A stretch of 64,000 nucleotides of DNA from Microbacterium enclense (GTDB taxonomy: Bacteria > Actinomycetota > Actinomycetes > Actinomycetales > Microbacteriaceae): assembly GCA_038182865.1 (NCBI GenBank), contig CP116226.1, positions 372,001 to 436,000 on the forward strand, written 5' to 3'. A program made the position numbers and the translations under genes. Below, one piece after another: positions 52,206-60,394 of this stretch. Numbering within the stretch: position 1 is the first letter of the stretch; each line of letters starts with the position of its first letter. A model generated the notes under the pieces. That model was not told the origin of the DNA. It did not search any database and saw only the letters and a program-made list of their open reading frames with translations.

Positions 52206-52834
52206 CAGCACCAGCCCTTTCCGGTGGTTGCGGCGGTCGCAGATCCGGGCAATGACCGCGGATCCGGATCGATCGGCGTGGTCGCTCCGGATCCGATGCG
52301 CATCTCCGGATCCGCGGAAGCGGATGCCGCCGCGCCGGTGCCCGCGGAGGCCCCGGATGCCACGCCCTCGGCGCGTCGCGCCGCCCACCCTCGCAGATCG
52401 AGCTGCATCACGATCGCGTCGACGTCGTCGGGCTGGTAGTACCGCGCGCGGCGGCCGACCTCGACGAACCCCTCCGAGGCATAGAGCGCCTGCGCGACGG
52501 GATTGTCGGCGCGCACGTCCAGGAACACGTCGTGCACCTCGCGGCGCGCGGCTTCGTCGAGCAGGGCGGCGAGCAGCGCACGCCCCCGACCGCGACCCCG
52601 CGCGGTCTCGGTGATGGTGATCGTCTGGACGTCGGCATCCCGCGCCCCGCGCACCGCCCGCAATCCCGCGTACCCGATGGGTCGTCCGGCCTCCTCGGCG
52701 ACCACGTACCAGCCGTGCGGGGAGAGGAGTTCTTCGCGCATCATCGCCGGGCTCCACGCATCGGTGGGGAACGAGGCGTGCTCGAGCGCCATGATGGCGT
52801 CGAGGTCGTCGAGGGTGGCCGGCCGAATCTCCAT
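52205..52834 (-). CDS. rimI: Ribosomal protein S18-alanine N-acetyltransferase RimI, extended
   Basis: A 209-aa GNAT acetyltransferase; the GNAT core covers about 1-150 with the acetyl-CoA loop TARGRGRGRALL. A tail of about 60 residues, rich in Ala, Gly, Ser and Pro, follows and is unusual for RimI (about 150 aa). TGATG overlaps on both sides with tsaB and tsaD. Confidence 0.92.
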   Translation of the reverse strand: MEIRPATLDDLDAIMALEHASFPTDAWSPAMMREELLSPHGWYVVAEEAGRPIGYAGLRAVRGARDADVQTITITETARGRGRGRALLAALLDEAARREVHDVFLDVRADNPVAQALYASEGFVEVGRRARYYQPDDVDAIVMQLDLRGWAARRAEGVASGASAGTGAAASASADPEMRIGSGATTPIDPDPRSLPGSATAATTGKGWC

Positions 52835-53466
52835 CAGCTGACCCGCTTCGGGGCGTGGGCGGCGACGACGTCGGGGCTGCGCAGATACAGCGGTTCGGCG
52901 CCGGCGAGCGTGCGCCCCGCATCGAGGGCCCGCGCCGCCACGAGGGCGATCATCGCGGCCGAGACGGACGTGGCGTCGACGCGTGCCGCGCCGAGGTCGG
53001 CGAGCCGACCCTCGAGGTCGTCGCGCGGGCTGAGCGCGGCATCCGTGATCCGCACGGGGAGTCCGTCGTCGTCGATGCCGTCGTAGACGCTGTACGCGAG
53101 CTCGCGTCGGCGTGCGTCGGTGACGACGGCGAAGCGCGCGGTGTCCGCGCGCGACAGCGCGTCGGCGAGCAGGATGCCGAGCGCGATGCCGTCGTGGCTG
53201 GGAACGGGGACGACGGGGATGCCGCGGCCCACCGCGTAAACGCGGGCGGTCGCGATCCCCACGCGCAGGCCCGTGAACGGCCCCGGTCCCATGCCGATGG
53301 CGACATGTGTCGGCGAGGGCGCTGCGGTCGTCGCGCGTCGCAGCAGATCACCGATCACCTCGGCGTGCCCGAGGGGATTGGCGCTCTGCTCATCGGCGAG
53401 CACCTCGCCGTCGCGCGTGATCGCCGCGACGGCGGTGCCGAGCGAGGTGTCGATACCGAGGATCAC
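52834..53466 (-). CDS. tsaB: t6A biosynthesis protein TsaB
   Basis: A 210-aa ASKHA-like partner of TsaD, with LGIDTSLGTAVAAI, MGPGPFTGLRVGIATA and a shortened C-terminal half typical of TsaB. Non-catalytic scaffold. GTG with TACCCT 6 nt upstream (leaderless) begins the tsaB-rimI-tsaD operon. In most relatives tsaE adjoins; here about 4.7 kb of other genes intervene. Confidence 0.95.
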   Translation of the reverse strand: MILGIDTSLGTAVAAITRDGEVLADEQSANPLGHAEVIGDLLRRATTAAPSPTHVAIGMGPGPFTGLRVGIATARVYAVGRGIPVVPVPSHDGIALGILLADALSRADTARFAVVTDARRRELAYSVYDGIDDDGLPVRITDAALSPRDDLEGRLADLGAARVDATSVSAAMIALVAARALDAGRTLAGAEPLYLRSPDVVAAHAPKRVS

Positions 53467-53528
53467 CGTTCCAGGGTATCCGCCGACGTCCCGGCATCCG
53501 ATCGTGCTCTCCGTTCCGAAGAAGAGAC

Positions 53529-54440
53529 GTGGATGCCACCGAGCTCGGTCTGCGCCGTATCGTCGTCCCCACGGGGGTGGGGTCCATCGTCGTGCACGCG
53601 GGTCGCGCATCGGGGAGTCCCGTCGCGACGGTGCTGCTCCATGGAGCCGCAGGGTCGTGGACGACGTGGGGACCCCTGATCGCGGCCTCCGATGAGGCGC
53701 GTCTACCCTTGTCCGACATCGTGGCGATCGACCTTCCGGGGTGGGGCGACTCCCCCGGACCGGTGCCGGATCCCGCCGACCTCGCCGTCGCCGTGGCGGC
53801 TGTCGCGCGGGCGCTCGGCTACCCGCGCTGGCGTCTGGTGGGCCATTCGCTCGGCGGGGTCGTCGCCCTCGACGTGGCCGCGCGATTCCCGCGGGCGACG
53901 GTCGGCGTCGCCGTCGTCTCGCCGAGCGGCGACAGCGCACGGACCGTCGCGCGGCACCCGGTCCGCGGGATCTTCACCTTGCCCGGGTTGGCCGGCATGG
54001 TGGCGGCCATGCATGTGCTCCGAGGACTCGGCCCCCTCGCGCGTCCCCTCCTCCGGCTCCTCGCCCGAACGGGGGCTCTCCGCGTGCTGTCGCGCCCCCT
54101 GTTCCGGCATCCGGCCCGCGTGGACCGGTCGGTCAGCGATGCCCTCGCGCGGGAGATCCGTCCCACCTCGTTCCTCGCCGCCGTGCGGATCGCCCGCACA
54201 CACGACGACGGGGTCTGGCGTCGTGTCGCATGCCCCGTCCGATCGGTGCGCGGGCAGCACGACGTCTTCGTCGCCGCGCGCGACCCCCGCGGGTGGACAC
54301 GCGTGGTCCGCGACTTCGACGAGGTGGTCCTTCCCGACAGCGGTCACTTCGCCCATGTGGAGCAGCCCGTCCGGACCCTGCGCGCGTTGCGCGGGATCTG
54401 GGCCGCCGACCGCGCTCCGGTGCGGGTCACGCGGGTCTGA
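53529..54440 (+). CDS. Alpha/beta hydrolase
   Basis: A 303-aa hydrolase. Oxyanion region VLLHGAAGSW, nucleophile elbow VGHSLGGVVALDVA (Ser around 103), acid and His near QHDVF and DSGHFAHVEQP. Substrate unknown; genes of this type often accompany alr and tsaE in actinobacteria, but here it is turned against its neighbours. The last 14 nt overlap the convergent histidine kinase gene. Confidence 0.88.
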   Translation: MDATELGLRRIVVPTGVGSIVVHAGRASGSPVATVLLHGAAGSWTTWGPLIAASDEARLPLSDIVAIDLPGWGDSPGPVPDPADLAVAVAAVARALGYPRWRLVGHSLGGVVALDVAARFPRATVGVAVVSPSGDSARTVARHPVRGIFTLPGLAGMVAAMHVLRGLGPLARPLLRLLARTGALRVLSRPLFRHPARVDRSVSDALAREIRPTSFLAAVRIARTHDDGVWRRVACPVRSVRGQHDVFVAARDPRGWTRVVRDFDEVVLPDSGHFAHVEQPVRTLRALRGIWAADRAPVRVTRV

Positions 54441-55365
54441 TGCCCGGCGCCGGGATCGGCAGACGCAACGTCACCACGGTCCCCGAGCCCTCGCGCGAGC
54501 GCAGATCGACGCTGCCCCCGTGCCGCTGCAGGATCGTGCGCACGAGCGAGAGCCCGATACCCGAGCCGGGCACGTCGCGCGCGTTCGCCGCCCGGGCGAG
54601 GTCATCGAAGACGAGGGCATGCGCGTCGTCGGGGACACCGCGGCCGGTGTCGGCCACCTCGATGACCGCTCCTCCCCCGTCTTCCCGCAGGCGCAGTTCG
54701 ATCGGACCGGATGCCGAGAACTTCACCGCGTTGGCGAGGACGTTGTCGAGGGCCAGGGCCAGCAGATCCGGGTCGGCGGGCAGCATCGGCACCGGCCACG
54801 GCACACGCTCGGCGATCACGCGGATGCGACCGCTCGCGTCTGGGCGCTGCTGTTCGATCGCGTGCACGGCGTCGCGGGCGAGGACTTCCAGGTCGACGGG
54901 CTCGGTCTCGAGAGGGCGCGTCTCGATCTCGGACAGCTTGCGGAGATCGCCCACCAGCGCCGCCAGCCGCCGCGCCTGGGCGTCGATCACCTCGACGTGC
55001 GGAGGGGCCGTGGCAGGGTCGATCCCGGCGAGGGTTGCGCGGATCGCGGTGATGGGGTTCTTCAGCTCGTGGTCGAGCCGAGCGAGGAAGCGCCGGTGGG
55101 CGTCGCGCTCCTCGTCGTGACCGACGTGCCGCCCCTCCGCCCGAGCCGCGTCGAGCGCCGTGCGGCTGCGCCGCCGCGCTTCCCGGGCCGCCGTGACGAT
55201 CGCCACCGCGATCGTCACGGCGGCTCCGACGAGCACGGCCACCACCGGGAGCGCGGTGCTCACCACGAGCGAGCGCCGCTCACCGAGCACGAACAGGACG
55301 AGCGCGACGATGCCGCCCGCGACGACGGGGAGGCTCACGGCGAGGGCGATCGCGCGACGCGTCAT
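54427..55365 (-). CDS. Two-component sensor histidine kinase
   Basis: A 312-aa kinase with two N-terminal helices (about 7-26 and 35-57) and little outside sequence between them. H-box FLARLDHELKNPITAI (phospho-His around 110), N-box LDNVLANAVKFS, DTGRGVP and GSGIGLSL. With so short an external loop it may sense the membrane or a partner protein. ATGA overlap with the response regulator gene; last in the five-gene operon. Confidence 0.93.
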   Translation of the reverse strand: MTRRAIALAVSLPVVAGGIVALVLFVLGERRSLVVSTALPVVAVLVGAAVTIAVAIVTAAREARRRSRTALDAARAEGRHVGHDEERDAHRRFLARLDHELKNPITAIRATLAGIDPATAPPHVEVIDAQARRLAALVGDLRKLSEIETRPLETEPVDLEVLARDAVHAIEQQRPDASGRIRVIAERVPWPVPMLPADPDLLALALDNVLANAVKFSASGPIELRLREDGGGAVIEVADTGRGVPDDAHALVFDDLARAANARDVPGSGIGLSLVRTILQRHGGSVDLRSREGSGTVVTLRLPIPAPGIRPA

Positions 55366-56078
55366 GCCGCACCGACCGGGTGCACGAAACGGTAGCCCGC
55401 GCTCTGCACGGTCTCGATGTAGCGCGGGATGCCGGGGTCGTCGCCGATGACGCGACGGAGCTCCGCGATGCGGTGATCGACGGCACGCGTCGACGTGGCG
55501 AAATCGAAGCCCCACAGCGCGGTGAGCAGCCGATCGCGGGTGTGCACCTCACCCGGGTGCGCCATGAGGTAGTCCAGGAGCATGACCGCCTTGGGCGTCA
55601 GCGTCAGCTCGACGCCATCGCGCCAGACCCGGCGGGCCGAACGGTCCAGCTCGAGCGCTCCCGCCCGCAGGCGTGGCGCGGCGCTCAGCGGACGCTCCCC
55701 GGGGACGCTCCGACGCAGCACCGCTCGCACCCGCGACAAGAGCTCCTGCGGATCGAAGGGCTTGTTGAGGTAGTCGTCGGCACCCTCGTCGAGAGCGGCG
55801 CTGCGCTCGTACGACTCACCCACCTGGGTCAGGAGGATGATCGGCAGCCACCGACCCGCAGCGCGCACGCGACGGACGAACTCGCGGCCGTCGACTCGGG
55901 GCATGATGACGTCGCAGACGGCCAGCGCGATGTCGGACGCGGCGAGCACCTCGAGCGCTTCCTGCCCGTCGGCGGCGACGACGACCCGATAACCGCTGCG
56001 TTCGAGGAAGGCACCCAGCCCTGCACGGATGGTCTCGTCGTCGTCGACGAGCAGGATGCCCGGGCGGTCGTCGGTCAC
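55362..56078 (-). CDS. OmpR/PhoB-type response regulator
   Basis: A 238-aa regulator. Receiver domain with Asp56 in VCDVIMPRVDG, Lys in NKPFDP; C-terminal winged helix (about 135-235) with TPKAVMLLDYLM and ALWGFDFATSTRAVDHRIAELRR. GTG overlaps the stop of the DUF4190 gene (GTGA). Probably controls its own operon. Confidence 0.95.
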   Translation of the reverse strand: MTDDRPGILLVDDDETIRAGLGAFLERSGYRVVVAADGQEALEVLAASDIALAVCDVIMPRVDGREFVRRVRAAGRWLPIILLTQVGESYERSAALDEGADDYLNKPFDPQELLSRVRAVLRRSVPGERPLSAAPRLRAGALELDRSARRVWRDGVELTLTPKAVMLLDYLMAHPGEVHTRDRLLTALWGFDFATSTRAVDHRIAELRRVIGDDPGIPRYIETVQSAGYRFVHPVGAA

Positions 56079-56356
56079 GACGACACCCAGGTGGCGAAGA
56101 CGGGGACACCGACGGCCACCGCGATCAGCAGGCCGATTCCGATCACCGTGGCGACCAGCACGAGGTAGCCGAGCACGAGGCCGACGATCGCGAGGGTCGC
56201 GCCGCGGTCGCCGCTGCGGCGGATCTGACCGAGCGCGATGTGCCCGAAGACGACGGGCAGGATGCCGAAACCGCACAGGCCGAGCACGAGCGCGACGATC
56301 GCCAGGGCGTTGGTGCGCGGCGGCGCAGGCGCCCACCCGACCGGACGGGCGCTCAC
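56075..56356 (-). CDS. DUF4190 membrane protein
   Basis: A 93-aa protein with two helices (about 17-40 and 55-80) and the DUF4190 pattern ALAIVALVLGLCGFG...GHIALGQIRR. No known activity. Overlaps its neighbours on both sides within the envelope operon, so it is probably a membrane partner of the kinase or lipoproteins. Confidence 0.85.
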   Translation of the reverse strand: MSARPVGWAPAPPRTNALAIVALVLGLCGFGILPVVFGHIALGQIRRSGDRGATLAIVGLVLGYLVLVATVIGIGLLIAVAVGVPVFATWVSS

Positions 56357-56895
56357 CGCTCGTCCCGGACGGAGGTCGTCGCGACGCCGGTGTCGTCGAG
56401 GCGCGGAGCGCTCCCTCGCCAGAGGATCGTGTTCACGTCGCCGCTGACATCGAGGTCGCCGACCTGCTGCGCGTAGACGACGAGACCGTCACCGGTCACG
56501 GTGAGTGTCGAGACGTCGTCGAGGATCACGACTGTCGCGAAGCCCGACACGGAGACGGAGTCGCACGCCCCCTCGACGCGCACCACCTTGCCGTCGTCGG
56601 CGATCACGAGACCGGGCGTGCAGGCGATCGTCGTGTCCGCCACGGCGATCGCCTCGTCGCGGGTGCGGAGGTTCGTGGGGGCGTCGCCCGCGTCCGGGGC
56701 CGGGGACGCGGCTGACGCCGTCGGGGCGATCACCTCGGGCCTCGGGTCGTCGGAGGGCTCCTCGATGGTCGAGACCTCGCTGGGTGCGGAACTCGAGGCC
56801 ACGGCATCCGGGCCCTCGGTCACGCTGACCGCGCACCCGGTGAGGGAGCCGGCGACGAGACCCGCGGCCACCAGGGATGTGATCACTCTGCGCAT
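56353..56895 (-). CDS. DUF3060 lipoprotein
   Basis: A 180-aa lipoprotein (lipobox LTGC, Cys21), a disordered Ser/Pro/Ala linker (about 25-75), then a DUF3060 domain with VEGACDSVSVSGFATVVILDDVSTLTVTG-type repeats that predict a small beta-solenoid. Two Cys flank the domain start. Function unknown. One base from the OmpA-like gene stop; part of one operon with the two-component genes. Confidence 0.85.
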   Translation of the reverse strand: MRRVITSLVAAGLVAGSLTGCAVSVTEGPDAVASSSAPSEVSTIEEPSDDPRPEVIAPTASAASPAPDAGDAPTNLRTRDEAIAVADTTIACTPGLVIADDGKVVRVEGACDSVSVSGFATVVILDDVSTLTVTGDGLVVYAQQVGDLDVSGDVNTILWRGSAPRLDDTGVATTSVRDER

Positions 56896-56896
56896 T

Positions 56897-58105
56897 TCAG
56901 CCTCCGAAGGTGGGGACGAGGATCTCGACCCGGCGGTTCAGTTGGCGACCGGCGGGATTGTCGGTGCCGTCGATCTCGTTCGCGGCGACGGGGCGGGATT
57001 CGCCGTACCCCTCGGCCGTCCACGCCGTGGCGCTCGAGTGCTCGCGCAGGGCCGCGACCACCGCCTGCGCGCGGCGCTCGGACAGCTCCTGGTTCTCGGC
57101 ATCGGTGCCGATGGCATCCGTATGGCCCGAAACGACCGCCGACGGCACCTGCGCCTCGGTCAACAGGGTCGCGAGGGAGTCCAGGACGGCGGTGGCGTCG
57201 GGACGGATCGCCGCCGAATCGAAGTCGAACAGCACCGCATCCGACAGGGTCAGCGTCGTCCCGCAACTCGCGACCGGAGCGAGAGCGGTCAGGGGAGGGA
57301 AGACACCCAGCCGAGGCACCGGCGGCACGGGGTCGACCGTGACCGGGACGCCGTCGACGCTGCCCGTGCCGTCGCCGAAGTTGCGGATCTCGAGCGCACC
57401 GTCGCGGTAGGTTCCCGACCCGTCGCCGAAGTTCTGGATCTCCACGGATCCGGAACGGAACGTCCCGGACCCATCGCCGAAGTTCTGGATCGACTCGTCG
57501 CCGTGGGTCGTGGTGCCCGACCCGTCGCCGAAGATCTGCACCTCGCGGCTCGCGTCGCGGTAGGTACCCGAGCCATCACCGAAGTTCTGGATCTCGACGT
57601 CGCCGGCGGCGTAGGTGCCCGACCCATCGCCGAAGTTCTGGATCTCCACGCCGCCGATCGTCGTGGTTCCCGAGCCGTCCCCGAAGGTGCGGACGGTCCC
57701 GTCCGGTCCCGTGTACGCGCCGGACCCGTCGCCGTAGAGCACCGCCGTCCCGGCGCCCGCAGCGACGGTGCCCGCCGCGTCGCAAGAGGCGGAGGCGACC
57801 GTGACACCGGGGATCGACGACAGCGCCGATGCCGCCGAGAGGGTGAACGCCGAAGCCGAGCCGGTGAGCAGCGACAGAGCCGGAAGGGTGAAGAGCGGCA
57901 CCGGCGGGAACTGGCCGACGTCGTAGCCGGCGACGCGGGCGACCTCGGGTTCCGAGGCGCTCGGGACGGGCGCGGCTGTCGCCGGCGACGAGGGCGCGGA
58001 TGCCACGGGCTGCGCGCTGCACCCGGCCAGCACGAGCACCGCCGTGGCGGCGACGACGTCCCCGACCCGGCGTGCGGGGAAGGAACCGCGGGGGAATGGA
58101 CTCAT
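56897..58105 (-). CDS. OmpA-domain lipoprotein with GDGSGT repeats
   Basis: A 402-aa surface protein: lipobox LAGC (Cys29), a Pro/Ala/Ser linker, a middle part, then eight repeats of about 17 residues with the core (Y/F)GDGSGT (about 124-255, for example EIQNFGDGSGTY), and a C-terminal OmpA-like peptidoglycan-binding domain (about 290-402) with FDFDSAAIRPDATAVLDSLA, VSGHTDAIGTDAENQELSERRA and NRRVEI. OmpA domains clamp peptidoglycan; in a Gram-positive this would tether the lipoprotein to the wall. It is first in the five-gene operon. Confidence 0.92.
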   Translation of the reverse strand: MSPFPRGSFPARRVGDVVAATAVLVLAGCSAQPVASAPSSPATAAPVPSASEPEVARVAGYDVGQFPPVPLFTLPALSLLTGSASAFTLSAASALSSIPGVTVASASCDAAGTVAAGAGTAVLYGDGSGAYTGPDGTVRTFGDGSGTTTIGGVEIQNFGDGSGTYAAGDVEIQNFGDGSGTYRDASREVQIFGDGSGTTTHGDESIQNFGDGSGTFRSGSVEIQNFGDGSGTYRDGALEIRNFGDGTGSVDGVPVTVDPVPPVPRLGVFPPLTALAPVASCGTTLTLSDAVLFDFDSAAIRPDATAVLDSLATLLTEAQVPSAVVSGHTDAIGTDAENQELSERRAQAVVAALREHSSATAWTAEGYGESRPVAANEIDGTDNPAGRQLNRRVEILVPTFGG

Positions 58106-58149
58106 GGCATCCACCGTATTCACGCGATGTCGCAGCCGTATCGCCGGGT

Positions 58150-58167
58150 TGTCGCTGTTTCGCGACA
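58150..58167. promoter_or_regulatory. Inverted repeat before the OmpA-lipoprotein operon
   Basis: TGTCGC-TGTTTC-GCGACA, perfect 6-bp arms, 45 nt upstream of the first gene. Possible binding site or leader hairpin. Confidence 0.4.
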
Positions 58168-58194
58168 CCCTTCGCCGCGACGGCGCGGGAGGCG

Positions 58195-58698
58195 TCACGG
58201 GCGACGCGAGATCGTCACCGTCCGCGGGGCGTCGGCGTCGAGATCGAGCGTGTGCGGGGCGATCTCCCCGCACGCGTTGTCGACACCGCGCCCGCCCACC
58301 TCGCGGTCGATCTCGATCTCCCACCAGGTGTCGGCGAGGTACTCGGCGACCCCGCGCCCCCACTCGACGATCACGGCAGAACCCGCCACGTCGATGTCGA
58401 GGTCGTCGAGTTCGACCGCGGCGCCGAGTCGGTAGGCGTCCACGTGGACGAGCGGGGTCCCGCCGATCAGCGAAGGATGGGTGCGGGCGATCACGAAGGT
58501 CGGGCTCTGGACCGGACCCCGGATGCCGAGTCCCTCGCCGATCCCGCGCGTCAGGGTCGTCTTGCCGGCGCCGAGCGGACCGGTCAGCACCACGACGTCT
58601 CCCGGCTCGAGGGCACGACCGAGAGCGCGACCCAGCTCCTCCATGTCGCCGGGGCCGTCGATGCGGCGCTCGCCGAGCAGGTCGTCGGGCACGCTCAC
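58195..58698 (-). CDS. tsaE: t6A biosynthesis ATPase TsaE
   Basis: A 167-aa P-loop ATPase (GPLGAGKTTL around 42-51; SPTFVIARTH, VEWGRGVAEYL) required with TsaB and TsaD for t6A. GTG overlaps the alr stop (GTGA). The C-terminal segment is a little longer than usual. Confidence 0.95.
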   Translation of the reverse strand: MSVPDDLLGERRIDGPGDMEELGRALGRALEPGDVVVLTGPLGAGKTTLTRGIGEGLGIRGPVQSPTFVIARTHPSLIGGTPLVHVDAYRLGAAVELDDLDIDVAGSAVIVEWGRGVAEYLADTWWEIEIDREVGGRGVDNACGEIAPHTLDLDADAPRTVTISRRP

Positions 58699-59816
58699 GC
58701 GCCGACCTCCCGTCGTGGAACGCGGTGTCCCACTCGCGTGACGATCTCGTAGTCGATGGTGTCGGCGGCATCCGCCCAGTCGCGGGCCGCCGGTACGCCC
58801 AGCGTCGGGTCGCCGAAGAGCGTGACCTCGTCGCCCACCGCCACGGGGTGATCGCCGACGTCGACGACGAACTGGTCCATCGCGATGCGCCCCGACACGG
58901 TGAACCGCCGACCGCCGATGGCGACGGGTCCGCGATCCGATGCCTGGCGCGGCACCCCGTCGGCGTAGCCGAGCGGCACGAGGGCGAGGGTCGTCTCGCG
59001 CTCGGTGCGGTAGGCGTAGCCGTACGACACCCCGGTTCCGGCGGGAACGCGGCGGACCGCCGCGACGGCCCCGCGCAGGGTCATCGCGGGGCGCAGGCCG
59101 AGATCGGCGGATGTGCGATCGGAGAACGGGGAGACCCCGTAGATGCCGATGCCGATGCGGACGCAGTTCAACCGCGTCTCGGGCAGCGCGATCGCCGCGT
59201 GCGTCGCCGCGATGTGCCGGAGCGGGGGGTTCAGACCCGCGGATGCCGCGAGCACGACACCCTCTTCGAACCGCGCGAGAGCGGCGCGGTCGTCGGCCTC
59301 ACTCGTGTTCGAGAGGTGGGAGAAGAGCCCCACCACGCGGATGCGGCCGATCCGCTCGAGGCGCGCTGCCTCAGAGAACACCACGCGCCAGTCGGCCGGG
59401 GCCACGCCGTTGCGCGAGAGCCCCGTCTCGATCTTCAGGTGCACCGCCGCCGGGCGGTCGCCCTGGGCGGACTCCCCCGCGCGCAGCAGCTGGTCGATGT
59501 CGGAGATCCCCAGTTCGACGTCGTGGCGCACCGCCTCGACGAACGACGCCCCCGGGGCGTGCAGCCACGCGAAGATCGGGGCTCGCACGCCCGCACGACG
59601 CAGCGCAAGCGCCTCGTCGATGTCGGAGACGCCGATCCGCGTCGCTCCCCCGCGCAGTGCGGCGAGCGCCGCGCGATGGGCTCCGTGGCCGTATCCCTCG
59701 GCTTTGACGACCGCGATCACCTCGACGCCGGTGAGGCGACGGAGATGACGGACGTTCTCGGCGATCGCGTCGACGTCGACGAGCGCTTCGCGGAGCACTC
59801 CCGGTGCCATTCTCAT
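58695..59816 (-). CDS. alr: Alanine racemase
   Basis: Interconverts L- and D-alanine for peptidoglycan. A 373-aa fold III PLP enzyme with Lys38 in VVKAEGYGHG as the PLP lysine, SHLSNTSE, and GYADGVPR near the catalytic Tyr (SYGYAYRTERET). ATG overlaps the acpS stop (ATGA). Confidence 0.97.
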   Translation of the reverse strand: MRMAPGVLREALVDVDAIAENVRHLRRLTGVEVIAVVKAEGYGHGAHRAALAALRGGATRIGVSDIDEALALRRAGVRAPIFAWLHAPGASFVEAVRHDVELGISDIDQLLRAGESAQGDRPAAVHLKIETGLSRNGVAPADWRVVFSEAARLERIGRIRVVGLFSHLSNTSEADDRAALARFEEGVVLAASAGLNPPLRHIAATHAAIALPETRLNCVRIGIGIYGVSPFSDRTSADLGLRPAMTLRGAVAAVRRVPAGTGVSYGYAYRTERETTLALVPLGYADGVPRQASDRGPVAIGGRRFTVSGRIAMDQFVVDVGDHPVAVGDEVTLFGDPTLGVPAARDWADAADTIDYEIVTRVGHRVPRREVGA

Positions 59817-60235
59817 GCGGTGTCCTCTCGGGTGGACGCGAATCCGGATGCCACGTGCTCGGGCACCGCGACCGGCGCGGGCCCGCCCGCCTCGGCGATG
59901 ACGTAGGCGGTCGCGAGACCTGCGTCGTGCGACATCGACAGGTGGAGAGCGGTGATGCCGCGCGCGGCGACCGTCGCGGCGGTCTCGCCGCTCAGCGAGA
60001 ACCCCGGGCGTCCGGAGGGCTCGGACGTGACCTCGATGTCGGTCCAGTGCACCCCGTCCGACCCGCCCAGAGCCTTGATCAGCGCCTCTTTCGCGGCATA
60101 CCGCGCAGCGAGTGAGCGTGGCTTGAGCACGCGTTCGGCGGGGGCAAAGAGCCTGGTCACGAGGCGGGGCGTCCGGGCGAGATGCGCTTCGAAGCGGGGA
60201 ACGTCGACCAGGTCGACGCCGATACCGACGATCAT
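59813..60235 (-). CDS. acpS: Holo-[acyl-carrier-protein] synthase
   Basis: Transfers phosphopantetheine to ACP. A 140-aa protein with GIGVDLVDV (Asp8), the metal-binding RYAAKEALIKAL and SMSHDAGLATA. A somewhat longer tail than usual. Coupled to alr. Confidence 0.95.
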   Translation of the reverse strand: MIVGIGVDLVDVPRFEAHLARTPRLVTRLFAPAERVLKPRSLAARYAAKEALIKALGGSDGVHWTDIEVTSEPSGRPGFSLSGETAATVAARGITALHLSMSHDAGLATAYVIAEAGGPAPVAVPEHVASGFASTREDTA

Positions 60236-60350
60236 GCGCCCTCCCCTCGTGGCATCCGTTCCATTCTGCCGGGTGAGCCGGCCCGACCTCTCCGATCTCT
60301 TGCGTCACGTCACGTCGCGTCGCGCGCGACGGCGGGCCGGGCGAACGGAG

Positions 60351-60382
60351 GAGGGGCCGGATGCCATGGCTTCCGGCCCCTC
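60351..60382 (-). terminator. glmS terminator
   Basis: GAGGGGCCGGA and TCCGGCCCCTC pair over 11 bp around TGCCATGGCT, 13 nt past the glmS stop; the GGATGCC 7-mer again spans the stem and loop. Confidence 0.75.
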
Positions 60383-60394
60383 GCGACGTCGGCG

